In this document: positions 34,482-45,454 of the stretch, in pieces | Numbering within the stretch: the stretch's first letter is position 1 | Layout: every line of letters begins with the position of its first letter | From: Toxorhynchites rutilus septentrionalis | Taxonomy: Eukaryota; Arthropoda; Insecta; Diptera; Culicidae | DNA length: 64,000 nucleotides | Assembly: GCF_029784135.1 (NCBI RefSeq) | Contig: NC_073746.1 | Location: forward strand, 16,568,416 to 16,632,415 | Reading direction: 5' to 3' | The notes under the pieces: generated by a model | Database searches by the model: none | Told to the model about the DNA's origin: nothing | The model's input: the letters and a program-made list of their open reading frames with translations, nothing else | Made by a program: the position numbers and the translations under genes

Positions 34482-35770
34482 GCACTCGAAGAATATGACT
34501 TCACAGTATTTTACAAGAAAGGAGTTGAAAATGTGGTAGCGGACGCGTTATCACAAATTTCCATTTCCGATCTTAAAAATCTGTCAGCGGACGTCATGCT
34601 AGTGACAACTAGATCAAGAAGCTAACAAATGGATCAAAGAATAGAGTCTACTTTAAGGAATGGCCAGCCTGAAGTATCGACATCTGAATACATAGCAATG
34701 GTAGTAAATTCCAATGAAAAGAATTAATATTATCCCTAGAAAAAATAATAATAATACACCACACATCAGTAGTCTTGTTCACTTACGAGGAATAATGACA
34801 AAGATAGTGGAATTTAGCAGAAAGCAAGGTAAAGATACGTATCTGATAATAAGAAATAATAGTGCAAGTAAAATAATAGGAATAATAGGGCAAGTGCAAG
34901 AAATGTCATAAAAAACATAAATGAAATGAATTTAAAAGGTATACCAAAAATAATACAAATTGGGAACAATATTCAAAAAATAACGGACAATAAGCAAAAA
35001 ACAATTATAATAAACGATTTTCACGTATTACGAACAGCAAGCCATGCTGGAATACGAAAAACTATTAAGAATATAAAACAAAGATTTATATGGAAAGGTT
35101 TAGACAAAGATATTACGAACTACATCAAAAATTGCCATCAATGCCAAATCAACAAACAAATACCTACTAAAAAATTGACAATGTATATAACGTCTACAGC
35201 GCTTAATGCATTCAGTAAAATATACTGAGATTTAGTTGGACCATTGATTCCAGATAATGATGGAAATCAATACATTCTAACTACACAATGTGAGCTGACG
35301 AAATATGTAAGGGCAACACCATTGAAGAACAAAACTACAGAAACCGTTGCCAAAGCATTGGTAGATAACTTTATTTTGAATTTCGGTATTCCAAAGGAAA
35401 TTGCAACAGATCGTGGAACCGAATTCATATCGCATTTATTTTCAGAAATCTGTAAACTTTTCAAAAATAATAAATTACAGTCCACTTTTAAAAATTAATA
35501 AACTGGGTCCACTTCAATCAATTGGAGCTCTAGAGAATTCGCATAAATCAATAGGAAACTTTTAAAGAATAAATTATGGAAACTTACCTTTTATTTGGTC
35601 TTCTTGGATTAAATATTTTTATACAACAGTTCATTTAGAGACAAACACTTTCCGAACTTGTATTCAGAAAAAATATGTTCAATCTCACTTAATGTAAAAG
35701 AAAACGAAACCATAGAACGATTATACAATATTGAAGATTACTTTGAAGTTTATTTGTATATATTTACTTT
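34482..35770 (+). pseudogene. gypsy-like RNase H end and integrase
   Basis: Opens with EEYDFTVFYKKG and VVADALS (last RNase H motif). The integrase follows: an HHCC zinc region (HAGIRKTI, NCHQCQINK) at about 35040-35150, the first acid in DLVGPL after a TGA at 35226, the second in ATDRGTEF near 35405, and a shifted GALENSH segment near 35530 with the Glu. Several stops follow. Its 3' end is diffuse. Confidence 0.8.
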
Positions 35771-36087
35771 TATTGGATCATTTCCAATTGTTTCAGAAAC
35801 TGACTGACTGACAGAATAAAACCATACATGAGACGTATGGTGGATGAAGAACAAAACTGGTACTACAATTTTCAATCATGCAATATATTTGATCTTAATT
35901 AAGCCACATTCAAAAATTGTACTACTACTGTATGCTGGAACCTGTAAGGAATTAATAATAACCAGTTTTCCAACACTGTTAGATTATAAAAAAAAATTAT
36001 ATCCATAGACACAATTTTTTTTTTAAATAGATGAGGCGTGTGGTGGATGACCCTCACTAGCTACACCAATGGGTATTCATTTGATTA

Positions 36088-37385
36088 AAGGGTGTGTCAC
36101 ATCAAATTGCATCACGGAAAAAACGCTGTAGAAATTTAATTTTTAGGAATTATATCTTCAGCTTTCGCTTATAATCAGATAAGAGTGTATAGATCACGTT
36201 GGCCATGCTTCACTGTCAATTTTTCGTAAATTTGGAAAAATGTCGTCGAACGAAAAAGAGCGTCGTGAATTAATCCTGTGCACTCATTTCGAGAATCCGG
36301 AGTTGTCACATCGGGACATCGGTAAGATGCTGGGAATCGTCCAATCCACGGTCAGCAGAGTACTAAAACGATACTTCGAGAACCTAACCATCGACCGGAA
36401 GGTGAAGAACGGCAAAAATGGATGCTCCATCAGTGAAAAAGATCACAAGCGCGTAGTTAAGCAGTTTAGACGTGATCCGAGAAGTTCGGTCCGGGATGTC
36501 GCCAATAAGCTGAATTTGTCAAGTTCATTCGTCCAGCGGACCAAGCAGCGGGAGGGCCTGCGTACATACAAGGTTCAGAAGGCTCCTAACCGCGACGAAA
36601 GGCAAAACATGGTGGGGAAGACGCGAGCCCGGAAGCTGTACACCGAAATGCTGACGAAGCCGCATTGCCTGGTAATGGACGACGAAACCTACGTCAATGC
36701 GGACTTTCGTCAGCTGCCGGGCCTGTTGTTCTTCTCCGCAGAGGACAAATTCAGCGTTCCGGAGGAGATTCGCAAGCAGAAACTATCCAAGTTTGCCAAA
36801 AAGTACATGGTGTGGCAAGCGATCTGCTCTTGCGGAAAGCGGAGCGCCCCCTTCGTGATGACCGGCACGGTAAACGGGCAGGTTTACCTTAAGGAGTGCC
36901 TACAGAAGCGCTTACTACCACTATTGAAGCAGCACGAGGGCCCGACCATCTTCTGGCCGGATCTCGCTTCGTGCCACTATTCAAAGGACGTGTTGGAGTG
37001 GTACGAAGCCAACGGGGTCACCTTCGTGCCAAAGGAAATGAACCCGCCCAACGCGCCGGAGCTTCGCCCAATAGAGAAATATTGGGCGGTTATGAAGCAG
37101 GCCCTCCGGAAGAACCCAAAAGTTGTCAAATCGGAGGCGGACTTCAAGAGAAAATGAATTTTCGTTCAAAAAATACTACAACCTGACGTTGTACAGAGCC
37201 TTATGGACGGGGTAAAGAGGAAGGTGCGAGCATACGGGCTTGGGCTCGAAGTATGAATAAAAAGAAAATGCCAGAAGTTGTTTAATAGTTTTTATTTTAC
37301 TGTCTAAAATTTTCAAAAGGATCGGTCTACTGGGCGAATTTCTACAGCGTTTTTTCCTTGATGCAATTTGATGTGACACGCCCTT
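36088..37385 (+). mobile_element. DD37E element, copy d (best preserved)
   Basis: TIRs AAGGGTGTGTCACATC / GATGTGACACGCCCTT with TA at 36086-36087 and 37386-37387. Inserted in the 3' LTR; the unoccupied counterpart is at 22310-22330. 1298 bp. Confidence 0.92.
36240..37256 (+). pseudogene. DD37E transposase, copy d (single nonsense codon)
   Basis: An uninterrupted 305-codon frame (36240-37157) with N-terminal helix-turn-helix (HRDIGKMLGIVQSTVSRVL, about residues 25-43), a second HTH-like region (SVRDVANKLNLSSSFVQRT) and a complete triad: Asp148 in VMDDETYV, Asp241 in FWPDLASCHY, Glu279 in LRPIEKYW, with 37 residues between the last two. A TGA at 37155-37157 replaces the Trp codon of the other copies; beyond it the frame stays open to TGA 37254-37256 (about 33 more codons, VRAYGLGLEV). 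A protein lacking that tail might be made, but activity is doubtful. Confidence 0.88.
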
Positions 37386-37587
37386 TATTGTTTGCGCGAA
37401 GGTTCGTTCCTTTTGAACGAACTGTACCAAAATGAAAGAATGATGAAAGAATGTGCTGACATGCCAGTCGCTATGAGCACCCAGTGATAGGGTAGCATAA
37501 GCAAAACGAATTGAAATATACTGATTCCCAATCCAACCATTGGAGTGTCACCACTTACTTATCCCGAAACTCCGCAGACCCATTACA

Positions 37588-37760
37588 ATTTTCTTTTACT
37601 ATAATTTTCCTACTACTTCTACCAAAACTCGTCATTATAATGTAAATTTATTTTCAGACACAATTTTAGCTCAAGATTCTTGATTCGCTTACAAATAACA
37701 TGTTTCGTTACGTTACATGAAATAGATGTTTGATACATTAAAATACATTTTTTATTCATA
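37588..37760 (+). repeat. Dispersed CTAGCTGACCCGGC repeat, copy 2, right part
   Basis: CCTACTACTTCTACCAAAAC, TCGTCATTATAATG, AAATAACATGTTTCG and GTTTGATAC match copy 1 around 10030-10160, so this completes the repeat begun at 22159. Confidence 0.55.
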
Positions 37761-40704
37761 ATTTATGATTGAAAAGCGCATTATTCCACCATTTTCGCTT
37801 CACATCAACGGAACACGAAGCGTAAATCCGCAAACGTGAAATCCAACTGGACTAACAAGGATGGCATTGTAGAACACATGGGAATTGATTTTTTTCGAAC
37901 TTTCTCTCAAAGCTTTTCAAAAATTTTAACCATAACATTAAATCGATCCACAGGCAGGTACGAATACAGTAAAATAAAGTAAGAGCTCAAACCGGACCAT
38001 TCCTTCGTCGGGTTTTCCGCCTACCAACACATTTGGCCTTTCCATTTTTCCAATGTAATATTACTTCCGTAATTTTTCTCAGCACTTAGTTAAAATTGAT
38101 ATGCCACGCAACACGGATTTTGAGTGAAAAGTTCTGGAATATGTGTGAGACCAGTGCAGTGCAAGAAATTTTATGACGAAAAATCCCGCGGCCGTTCTGA
38201 AGAGACAAGACGGATAATGCATAAACATAAAACAACGAGATCCCGCCACAATTACTTCATTCAGCATGAACGTCAATTCTCATTTTGAATTAACTGTTTA
38301 TGAACATGCGGTTAGAGAAAACGAAATAAACAAGAAAGTGGTGAAAGCTCGATGGATTTTTATGTGTATTGTATGATCATTTGACGCGGTCAGGACAACG
38401 TCATTCTTCGATGTCGTTGGCTGTGTCAACAATTCATTATCGACGATTGCGTGAAGGTAGAAAGCAAATGACTGTGATTCCTACGAAGATTACATTATCT
38501 TGAGAGACACACTTTAACAACAAAAATTATAAATGGAAATTAGCTCTCCCGTATCAAGTATGTATGTACAAGTATGGTTGTGTCACATTCAACCGAATAC
38601 CATTCATCCGAAACAGGTTTACCCGAAGCACATTTACCCGAATGTAATAAATACCAGATAATAATTTTCATTTCTTACATATATTTAGTATTTCACCTTT
38701 TACATTTTTACATGCATTGAATTAAGAAAATGAATCATTGTCTTTAGCATAGTGGATGGGGCGTAATCATTTTTATTAAACTATATATTTATATGGCAGA
38801 AAAACGTTTGCCGAGACAGCTAATATACTATAGAACTAAAATAACTAGAAAAATTCAAAACAACAATACATGTTCGGGTGTCGCAAAACATATTGAAAAA
38901 GTAGGACAAGAGAATACCCAAGTTCGCCAAATTAATATGTGTGTTAGTATCAAAAGAATCGCTAGTAGATCTGACACCACTGCCATTACTGATCTACCAG
39001 ACCAAATCGGCATAAACGGCACGTAAAACGAATTGCCAATCCTTTAATGGAAGCTGGTCGCATCAAAAATTCATTGACCCGCACCTTGCTGCTTAGCTTG
39101 CTTGTGGCGCGGGTCTCTGGCTGCGTGAGATCCCGATCACGCAAATTCGTTCCAATCGGAAGATCACACCCATACCCGACCGAATATATTTTGCGCAGCA
39201 AATAAGAACGAAAAATTACATCAGAACTATCCACCCACGGAAACATCCTGACGGTTCGTTAAGGAACTCGTACCACAACAAGCTCCTAATTCCACTCCGA
39301 TCCATCGTAATCCCACTAAAATCCGGTTGGCTGCTAGCGGTGATTACTCCACTTGTGTTACCACGGGTCATCCAAATGGATGAGAACACAGTCTGAACCA
39401 GAATTTGTCCCAATTTAAGAACAACGCAGCAGCAGAAATTAATTCACAAGAAAAGAGGAACTGGCAATTAAATTATTTCCAGTCTTTCACTTCGAGACAA
39501 TGAAATTAAGGCTCCTCTCTTTGGCCCATGCTTGAGTAGTGCACAAGATTTAAAGTGGTGCAAATTGGCTACGTCCGCTCATTGGTCAAAACGGGGGCCT
39601 GGTTGTTTTCGGTCTGTAACGATTTGATGGTTTGAGACAAGTTTGCACTGTTTGCGCATCGAGCGAATAATTGTCTTAATTTAAGTAAAATTAGTAATCA
39701 TTACAGTGCACGCTGCTCGTGTTCGCAAACAGCGGCCACGGTTGTGCAAACCGAACTTTCAATTTCATTTCATACATATTTTTTTTATATTGGGTGAAGT
39801 CATAAATTGATAATTAAATCCCAAAATTCTGTTCTGCCAAAGAACTCGACCGTCCGTCGACAGTGAAACCTTTGGGTGGGCAACGAAAGAGAAAGTTTAC
39901 CTCCTCCCCGATTATGGTTATTTTCCAAGTCCGTTAGAAGTTGGGAATTGAAGAAAACAAGCGATAAAACAGCCGAATATCGTGGAGTGCGAGAACTAAC
40001 GAAAGTGTTTCTTGATGACGCTGATTATAGTAATAATAAAAAAAAAACGAAAAAATAACCTTTCTGAAGTGGGAACACTCAGACTAACAGACAGACCGAC
40101 AGTCAGTTAAGAATGTTGATGCAATCGAATGACCTTCGGAGCATCGAAACGAAGGTGTGATGAAGGGAGACTGAGAAAAATGTTAACGCATTCAAAGGGA
40201 GAAAAACGCAATTCACACTTTTACGATTTATTCCGTTAGGGATCAATGGACTGTGAAACGGAACCGGTTTAGGGCGAGTGCATTTCAGCTTAAGTTCCTA
40301 CTCGAGCTAAACCCTTCTGCCCTCCGCGATGCAAAGATTGTTGGGCAGCATTTTTAGGTTCCAATTTGCCTGTACGAATATTGAGACAAACAATCGAGAA
40401 GTCACTCTCAGTTTGCAACAAGTTTGAACTATAATTTCTCCGCTTAATTAAAACTTCTTTTCCAACGAGAACTTGGAATTGTTTTAATTGATAAAATGCT
40501 CCAGGCTTTTGGCATTTTCTATTTGTTTCCGAACACTTGAACTGAGCAAATTGATAGTGTTTGCACAAAAAGGATTTCCGAAAGTTTGTTCCTCGGGGTG
40601 ATTCTGGTTTTGTTTGTTTAGTTCGACACACTTTGTTCAACATATGTCCTGTAAGGAGATTCCGGATGTTCGTTCCTTATGAACATAAATGTATATTTCA
40701 AGTT
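37761..40704. other. Unique-looking non-coding DNA
   Basis: About 2.9 kb without a recognised gene, apart from a short TTACCCGAA block at 38573-38648. A 77-codon frame at 38793-39026 and others on the minus strand show no domain character. Confidence 0.45.
38573..38648. repeat. Fragment of the TTCGGGTA minisatellite family
   Basis: Begins TGGTTGTGTCACATTCA and contains three to four ACCCGAA/ATCCGAA units. This is the inverse of the 3' edge of the block at 16610-16885, including the shared non-repetitive edge, so both appear to be ends of one repeat family. Confidence 0.6.
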
Positions 40705-40954
40705 CTTCATCTTGAATGACGTTAACGTTCCCTGTGGAACTTTTGCTGTAGCGTCATTTATTAATACTTAGTTGAGTTTTCTTAAGCCAAACACGCCTTG
40801 AATAAATTCCGAGGGGCAAGCTCTTGAATACGCGTGACCACAGTGCAAGTCGAAGGAAATTTCTTTGCGAAAAATCCTCCGGCCAGAACGGGAATCGAAC
40901 CCGAACACCCGACATGATAATGTGAGACGCTAACCACTCGGCCACGGGTGCACC
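40705..40954 (-). mobile_element. tRNA-derived SINE, copy on minus strand
   Basis: The B box (GGAATCGAACCCG on plus) and A box (CTAACCACTCGGCCACG) are read on the minus strand. The 12-bp duplication ATATTTCAAGTT lies at 40693-40704 and 40955-40966. Full-length, with a short AAGATGAAGAA tail. Confidence 0.9.
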
Positions 40955-41220
40955 ATATTTCAAGTTATTTATTATTTCTTTTAACGAAAACGAGTCCCAA
41001 CAAAAAAAATTATTGATGTTTTGAAGCAGTTTATCGGTATCTAACAAATAATAGAAATTCGAGTCAAACTAGGTGAAGATTGTGGGTAATACGATCATCG
41101 CTAGTCAGAAAGTTAGAAATCGATTTTCAGATATTCAAACGCGCTAGTTAAAAAATTAATTGTCGATCCTCGATCGTGTCCATCATTCCTTCAGCAGTAG
41201 CATTTTCAGACTCTCAGAGC

Positions 41221-41298
41221 GAGAATCATCTTCAAGGCTTGATCGACCCCGGAGGAGCTGAGAATCATCTTCAAGACTTGATCGACCCCGGAGGAGCT
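41221..41298. repeat. 39-bp direct tandem duplication
   Basis: Two adjacent copies of a 39-base unit (GAGAATCATCTTCAAG..., ending GGAGGAGCT), differing at one base. A recent local duplication; no coding frame recognised. Confidence 0.85.
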
Positions 41299-42019
41299 GT
41301 TTAGCTCACTTACATGTTTTTAACTTGAAGGAACATTATCATCCAAACCAGTTACCGTTTCGTTAAAATAATATCTCGATTTGAAAACATTTTGCACAAA
41401 AAAGTCATTACAGCCAGTTTATTTTCACAATTTGAGAAACCCGCTTTGACACGTCTACTTTAAAAATTTGTGTTCGTCCTTACGAAGGATTGGTAATAGT
41501 TGATACGATAAAATACATACATAAATAACAAATACATACATACATATTGGGAGTGAAAATTAAAAAAAAGGAAAACTGCCGCATCGAATGCCGGCGAATT
41601 TCAAGCGCTTATTCTTCAGTCATGTCCTGATGAATTCACAAGATATGTGCATCAGTCGATTTAAGCACTTTATAACGATTTATTACAATATAGAAAAGTA
41701 TATATTTTATGAAACTGACTATCGATCAATTTAAAAATGTCAAGCATTATCTACACGAAAATCCCGCGTTCTGATTGGTCAAGCACAAGCAATCTGTGCC
41801 ATCCCAGTTGCTATTTCAATACAAATATACGGAACTGTGCAATTATGCGTTTGATTTGATTTTCTGCTGCGCTGAATCCCACGCTTTGATTGGTCCAATT
41901 GACACTCCCCCAGTTTCGACGTCTAAATGGAGCAAGTGGTGATTAATTTTGTCGAGCAGCAGTATCTCGGGTATGGTTAAAGGTACAAAAAATGTGATTA
42001 TACCAAAATGCATATAACT

Positions 42020-42480
42020 TATTGTTCTTTTCGGAAAAAATGTTTTCTTACAGATTCGTTGAATTTTCATAATTTTCATCGGAAACCCTCCATCAATGTT
42101 TGAATTCTTTGTTGGTCCAACTCAATTGCCATTTTATTCCACGAACTCTTCATGTCAACCGCATCCCAAGTGACTTTGACTTCCTTTTTCTATTTCCGCT
42201 TGCTATTGCTCATTATTTTTCGATTGGGAGGATTAAAGTCTTTTTCAATGTAATCGATACCCATTGCCACGGTATCACTGAGCCACCACTCGAGTGTAGT
42301 GGCAGCTCACCAAATCTGGCCAAAACTTCACCGGACCTCTGTGAGTCTTAGTCAACGAAAGGAGACGTTTCTACAGGCACTCTTTCCTATACATTTTCGA
42401 GTCTTGTTTGTGACGAGAATCTTGATTTTCGGACCACAGCTGCAAATATTACACAATATTATTCGATATATTGATAACTT
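42020..42480 (-). pseudogene. Ancient DD37E-like transposase relic
   Basis: Read on the minus strand, bases 42460-42050 give CSCGPK, then YRKECL-like, FWPDLVSCHYT, DYIEKDFNPPN and a W-x-K-MA-IELDQQ C-terminal stretch. They align block by block with the CSCGKRS, YLKECLQKRLL, FWPDLASCHY, FVPKEMNPPN and C-terminal parts of copies a-d, but with much lower identity and many frame breaks. The RPIE block is decayed. No TIRs found. It is a separate, older lineage. Confidence 0.6.
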
Positions 42481-43380
42481 CGTGAAGTTCCATTGTAATA
42501 ATCGATCGTGCATTGTGAAGCGTTTGTTATAAGTGTAATTGTGACACTATCTGGCAGCATTTTCTCTAGAAAAAGCTTCAAAGATGAAACTGATTTTTTA
42601 AATCTTCGGATATTAAAATCAATCGCCTGTTCAGGCATCATTCGACAACAGATAATCCTATTTGAACTGTCTTTGTTGTGTTATCAGTCCAATTAGAATA
42701 GGATTGATGTATTTAGGTTCGTGTTCGGTTGGTTTGAAACGAACAAGGCAATGGAGCGATTATTCATTCACCCATTCTTTCATGTCTGTAATTGGTGAAA
42801 ATATCATGAACAAAAATTCTGGGACAAACCAACCCAGAAGACTGAAAGTCTCAAAAATAAAGAATAAAAAAATTAACAAAAACTGTATTATAACGACATT
42901 AAAAAATCATTAATACATTAGAAGGGTGGTTTACAACCTATGTTACGCAACGGAATTATTTTGTGAAATTCGTATTTTCATCATATATTATCTCAACCTA
43001 ATATTTATTGTGGCCCTGATGCGTGGTTTTATCGCAACTCCTCGTAGCCTTGAAAAAGGTTATTGATGTTGAAGGACTTGATAATTATCTCTCTGACTTA
43101 AAATAAGCTGTTGGCTGCTCACTGTCTAGAGCCTTACTGGAATAGCAATCACAAAAAAAACAACATAACACTACTCAGTATTATTAAAACCTGTTATCCA
43201 TGCTTGAGGAAATTCTTAACGGAAAATTCCACGTATTGCAACACAGTATAGATGTAAAGAGCAAGGACTGTTCTGTAGAGAACAGAAAGATGAAATTAGT
43301 TTTACGATACCTGTACTCAGAAACCAAAACTCCATGTTGGGACTGTTTCGAAGGTATCACACGAAGGATAATACTAAAAT
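42481..43380. other. Interval without recognised feature
   Basis: AT-rich, with no recognisable repeat or protein. It may include the eroded 5' half of the adjacent transposase relic. Confidence 0.35.
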
Positions 43381-43660
43381 ACTCGCTGACCCGGCAAACT
43401 TCGTCCCGCCCAAAATTTGTTTTTGTTATCAATACCTTCAAACATTCACGTTTTCTTACGAACCGAAAGTTCATGAGTCCAATTGCAAAACTGTTCATTG
43501 ATTGATTTTCTAATGAACCCCGTTGAATTTACCATTTACTCAAAAAATCCTAGTACTTCTATCAAAACTCATCATTATTAATATATTATATTATAATATG
43601 TCTCAAACTATCATGAAAACTTTCCCTGGCCCCAAAAACCCCTACATGCCAATCAGAGAT
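43381..43660 (+). repeat. Dispersed CTGACCCGGC repeat, copy 3
   Basis: GCTGACCCGGCAAACTTCGT through TGATTGATTTTCTAATG and CCTAGTACTTCTATCAAAAC. It supplies the uninterrupted sequence showing where copy 2 was split by the LTR retrotransposon. Confidence 0.6.
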
Positions 43661-43673
43661 AGACAAATGTGCG

Positions 43674-43678
<5 letters not shown>

Positions 43679-43720
<42 letters not shown>

Positions 43721-43721
43721 T

Positions 43722-43755
<34 letters not shown>
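43679..43755. repeat. (CT)n microsatellite
   Basis: About 38 CT units with three interruptions. Open frames across it on both strands are composition artefacts. Confidence 0.95.
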
Positions 43756-43860
43756 GTTATGTCATCCAACCCGTTTAATGGATACACGTACATACAGTAA
43801 ACGATTTTTCCAGGGCATCCATTTGATGTATCAAAAGAGAAAAAAATACAGATTTTGAAC

Positions 43861-44498
43861 AATGAAAAACTCAATTTAAATGCAATTACTACACACAATT
43901 ACAGTCCCATGTCAAGATTCCGTCCGTGCCCCTAGACTCAAACCCATCAACTTTTTTAAAGAACGGTAGTTCCTCACACGAACTGTTTGCGAGTGAAATG
44001 TTTGCGAGCGCACTGTTTGCAAACGAATGAGTGCAGCTGAACTGAATAGATGTGGAAAGTAGATTGCGCTGGACGGAATGGATGAATACAACGATAACGC
44101 TTGTAAAATCTACTAAAAAATGTATGTGACGCAGGGCTTATTTTGTTAATGGATACACAATTTTGAGTTAAAAATTAAATTAAATTGTCGTAGTTTTAAA
44201 AGCAGAGCTGCATATTGGCAACTTCATGTTTTTTTAATTCCGTATAAGGTAAATGATTTTGGTTTGTCCAGTCAAAAACATGATCATGGTTTGTCCACTT
44301 TCTTAAATGTTATTATTCAGCCCACCTGTGTCAAATCAGGTATTCAAATGCTTCAAAACATATAAATAAAATTGTCTTTTTCATGATTTCAGTAGTTTTA
44401 TAGTGTATTTTTACGGATTCACATGTTTTAAAGGATTATAAAACCCACCTTCTCCTGGTATCAATGCGCCCCTCATTTGAACTAACATTTAATCAATC
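43861..44498. other. Interval without recognised feature
   Basis: AT-rich; a GGTTTGTCC motif repeats near 44262 and 44290. No gene recognised. Confidence 0.35.
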
Positions 44499-44512
44499 AG
44501 ATGATTATTTGA

Positions 44513-44780
44513 TCATGTGCTCCCTTGGCCGAGTGGTTAGCGTCATAACTAACATGGGTTCGATTCCCGTTCTGGTCGGGGGATTTTTTTTCGTCAAAGA
44601 AATTTCCTCCGACTTGCACTGTGATCACGCGTATTCTAGAACTTGCCACTCAGAATGCATTCAAGGCGTGTTATTTGGCATAGAAATCTCAACTAAGTAC
44701 TAATAAAAATGACGCAAGTAGTATACGTTGAGACGGCGAAGTTCCTCTAGGAACGTTAGTGCCATTGAAGAAGAAGAAGA
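44513..44780 (+). mobile_element. tRNA-derived SINE with 14-bp duplication
   Basis: A and B boxes (GGCCGAGTGGTTAGCG; GGTTCGATTCCC), shared body and a GAAGAAGAAGAAGA tail. AGATGATTATTTGA flanks it at 44499-44512 and 44781-44794. The youngest-looking SINE in the window, although the A/B-box spacing is shortened by a few bases. Confidence 0.92.
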
Positions 44781-44919
44781 AGATGATTATTTGACACGTA
44801 TTCAGACCTTTTCTGGACATGACAATATTGTAAGCATCATGCTTGCACACCATTTGTATCAGATTTACATAGCCAAATCATGTAATTAACGCATTTCGAT
44901 TACCTCTATGCTGATCATG

Positions 44920-45219
44920 AATTCTTGCGTAACTTTTGAAAAGGTCATAAGTAACAAATGTAAACAAATCGAGGTCATGGATGCACACGATTAGCTCTCA
45001 ATCATTGAACGCATTGCGAAAACAACTTCAAACTAAAATCACATTACAACAGTCACGATTGGTTTTTCAAAGTTATTATTGGCTGCTAGTGGTAAAAGTA
45101 GTGATAAAGATCGATTCCTTTTGAAACAATTCGCGGAACAATGTTCCGGTCTTTAACTTCGTTTTTCTCGATTTGATGTGAATGTTACATAGGACCTTTT
45201 CACAAGTTACGCGAGAATT
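44920..45219. mobile_element. 300-bp MITE, TIR AATTCTTGCGTAAC
   Basis: Inverted ends of about 50 bp (AATTCTTGCGTAACTTTTGA ... and CAAGTTACGCGAGAATT), including GAAAAGGTC. The TIR core GCGTAACTTTTGAAAAGGTC is also found in the arms of the large element (5018-5037 and, with one or two changes, its counterpart near 9320-9340). No coding capacity; target duplication not evident. Confidence 0.65.
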
Positions 45220-45454
45220 GTCCGATTCACTAATGTTGTTTTGTCCACATGGTTTCTATGGCAACCGCTTGGCGCGCTACAGTTTGTTTATGGTGTCCTT
45301 CGCGCATAGCAGAAATCAAGTCTCTCTGTGTTGAGTGTGTTGAGGTGAACACTTTTAAAATGCCCAAGAAAAGGAAATATTCTGAAGAAAGCCTAAATTA
45401 TGAATGGATCAATATGATGACAGTAAAGTCAAACAATGATAAATGTAACATCTA

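Larger units (their letters stand above)
22276..37587 (+). mobile_element. Ty3/gypsy-like LTR retrotransposon with six nested insertions
   Basis: A single degraded retroelement spread over 15.3 kb. In order: 5' LTR remnant, gag end, protease, reverse transcriptase, RNase H, integrase, a purine-rich tract (about 36026-36035) and the 3' LTR. Intervening blocks are LINE-A, a foldback, LINE-B, a DD41D element (with a solo LTR inside), and DD37E copies c and d. Removing them leaves roughly 4 kb of internal sequence. Termini are not fully resolved: LTRs start at TGTGG, or four bases earlier at GGC, which would give an AATT duplication (22268-22271, 37587-37590). Confidence 0.75.
36039..37587 (+). 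repeat. 3' LTR, interrupted by DD37E copy d
   Basis: 36039-36087 and 37388-37463 match the 5' LTR remnant (TGTGG..GATGACCCTCAC..., CGAAGGTTCGTTCC, GTGCTGACATG). The LTR then continues to about 37587 (CCCATTACA), where the interrupted GCTGACCCGG repeat resumes. Net length is about 240-250 bp. Confidence 0.62.

Noticed and set aside
22276..37463. Flanking direct repeats as a segmental duplication
   Set aside because: The repeated segments bracket the retrotransposon exactly, begin with TG after a purine-rich tract on the 3' side and behave as LTRs; a duplication unrelated to the element would not place them at its ends.
38793..39026. 77-codon frame beginning MAEKRLPRQL
   Set aside because: Looks superficially protein-like but has no recognised motif, no splice context and lies in repeat-derived surroundings; insufficient support.
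43523..43898. Ser/Leu-rich and Arg/Glu-rich frames over the (CT)n tract
   Set aside because: Composition artefacts of the dinucleotide repeat.
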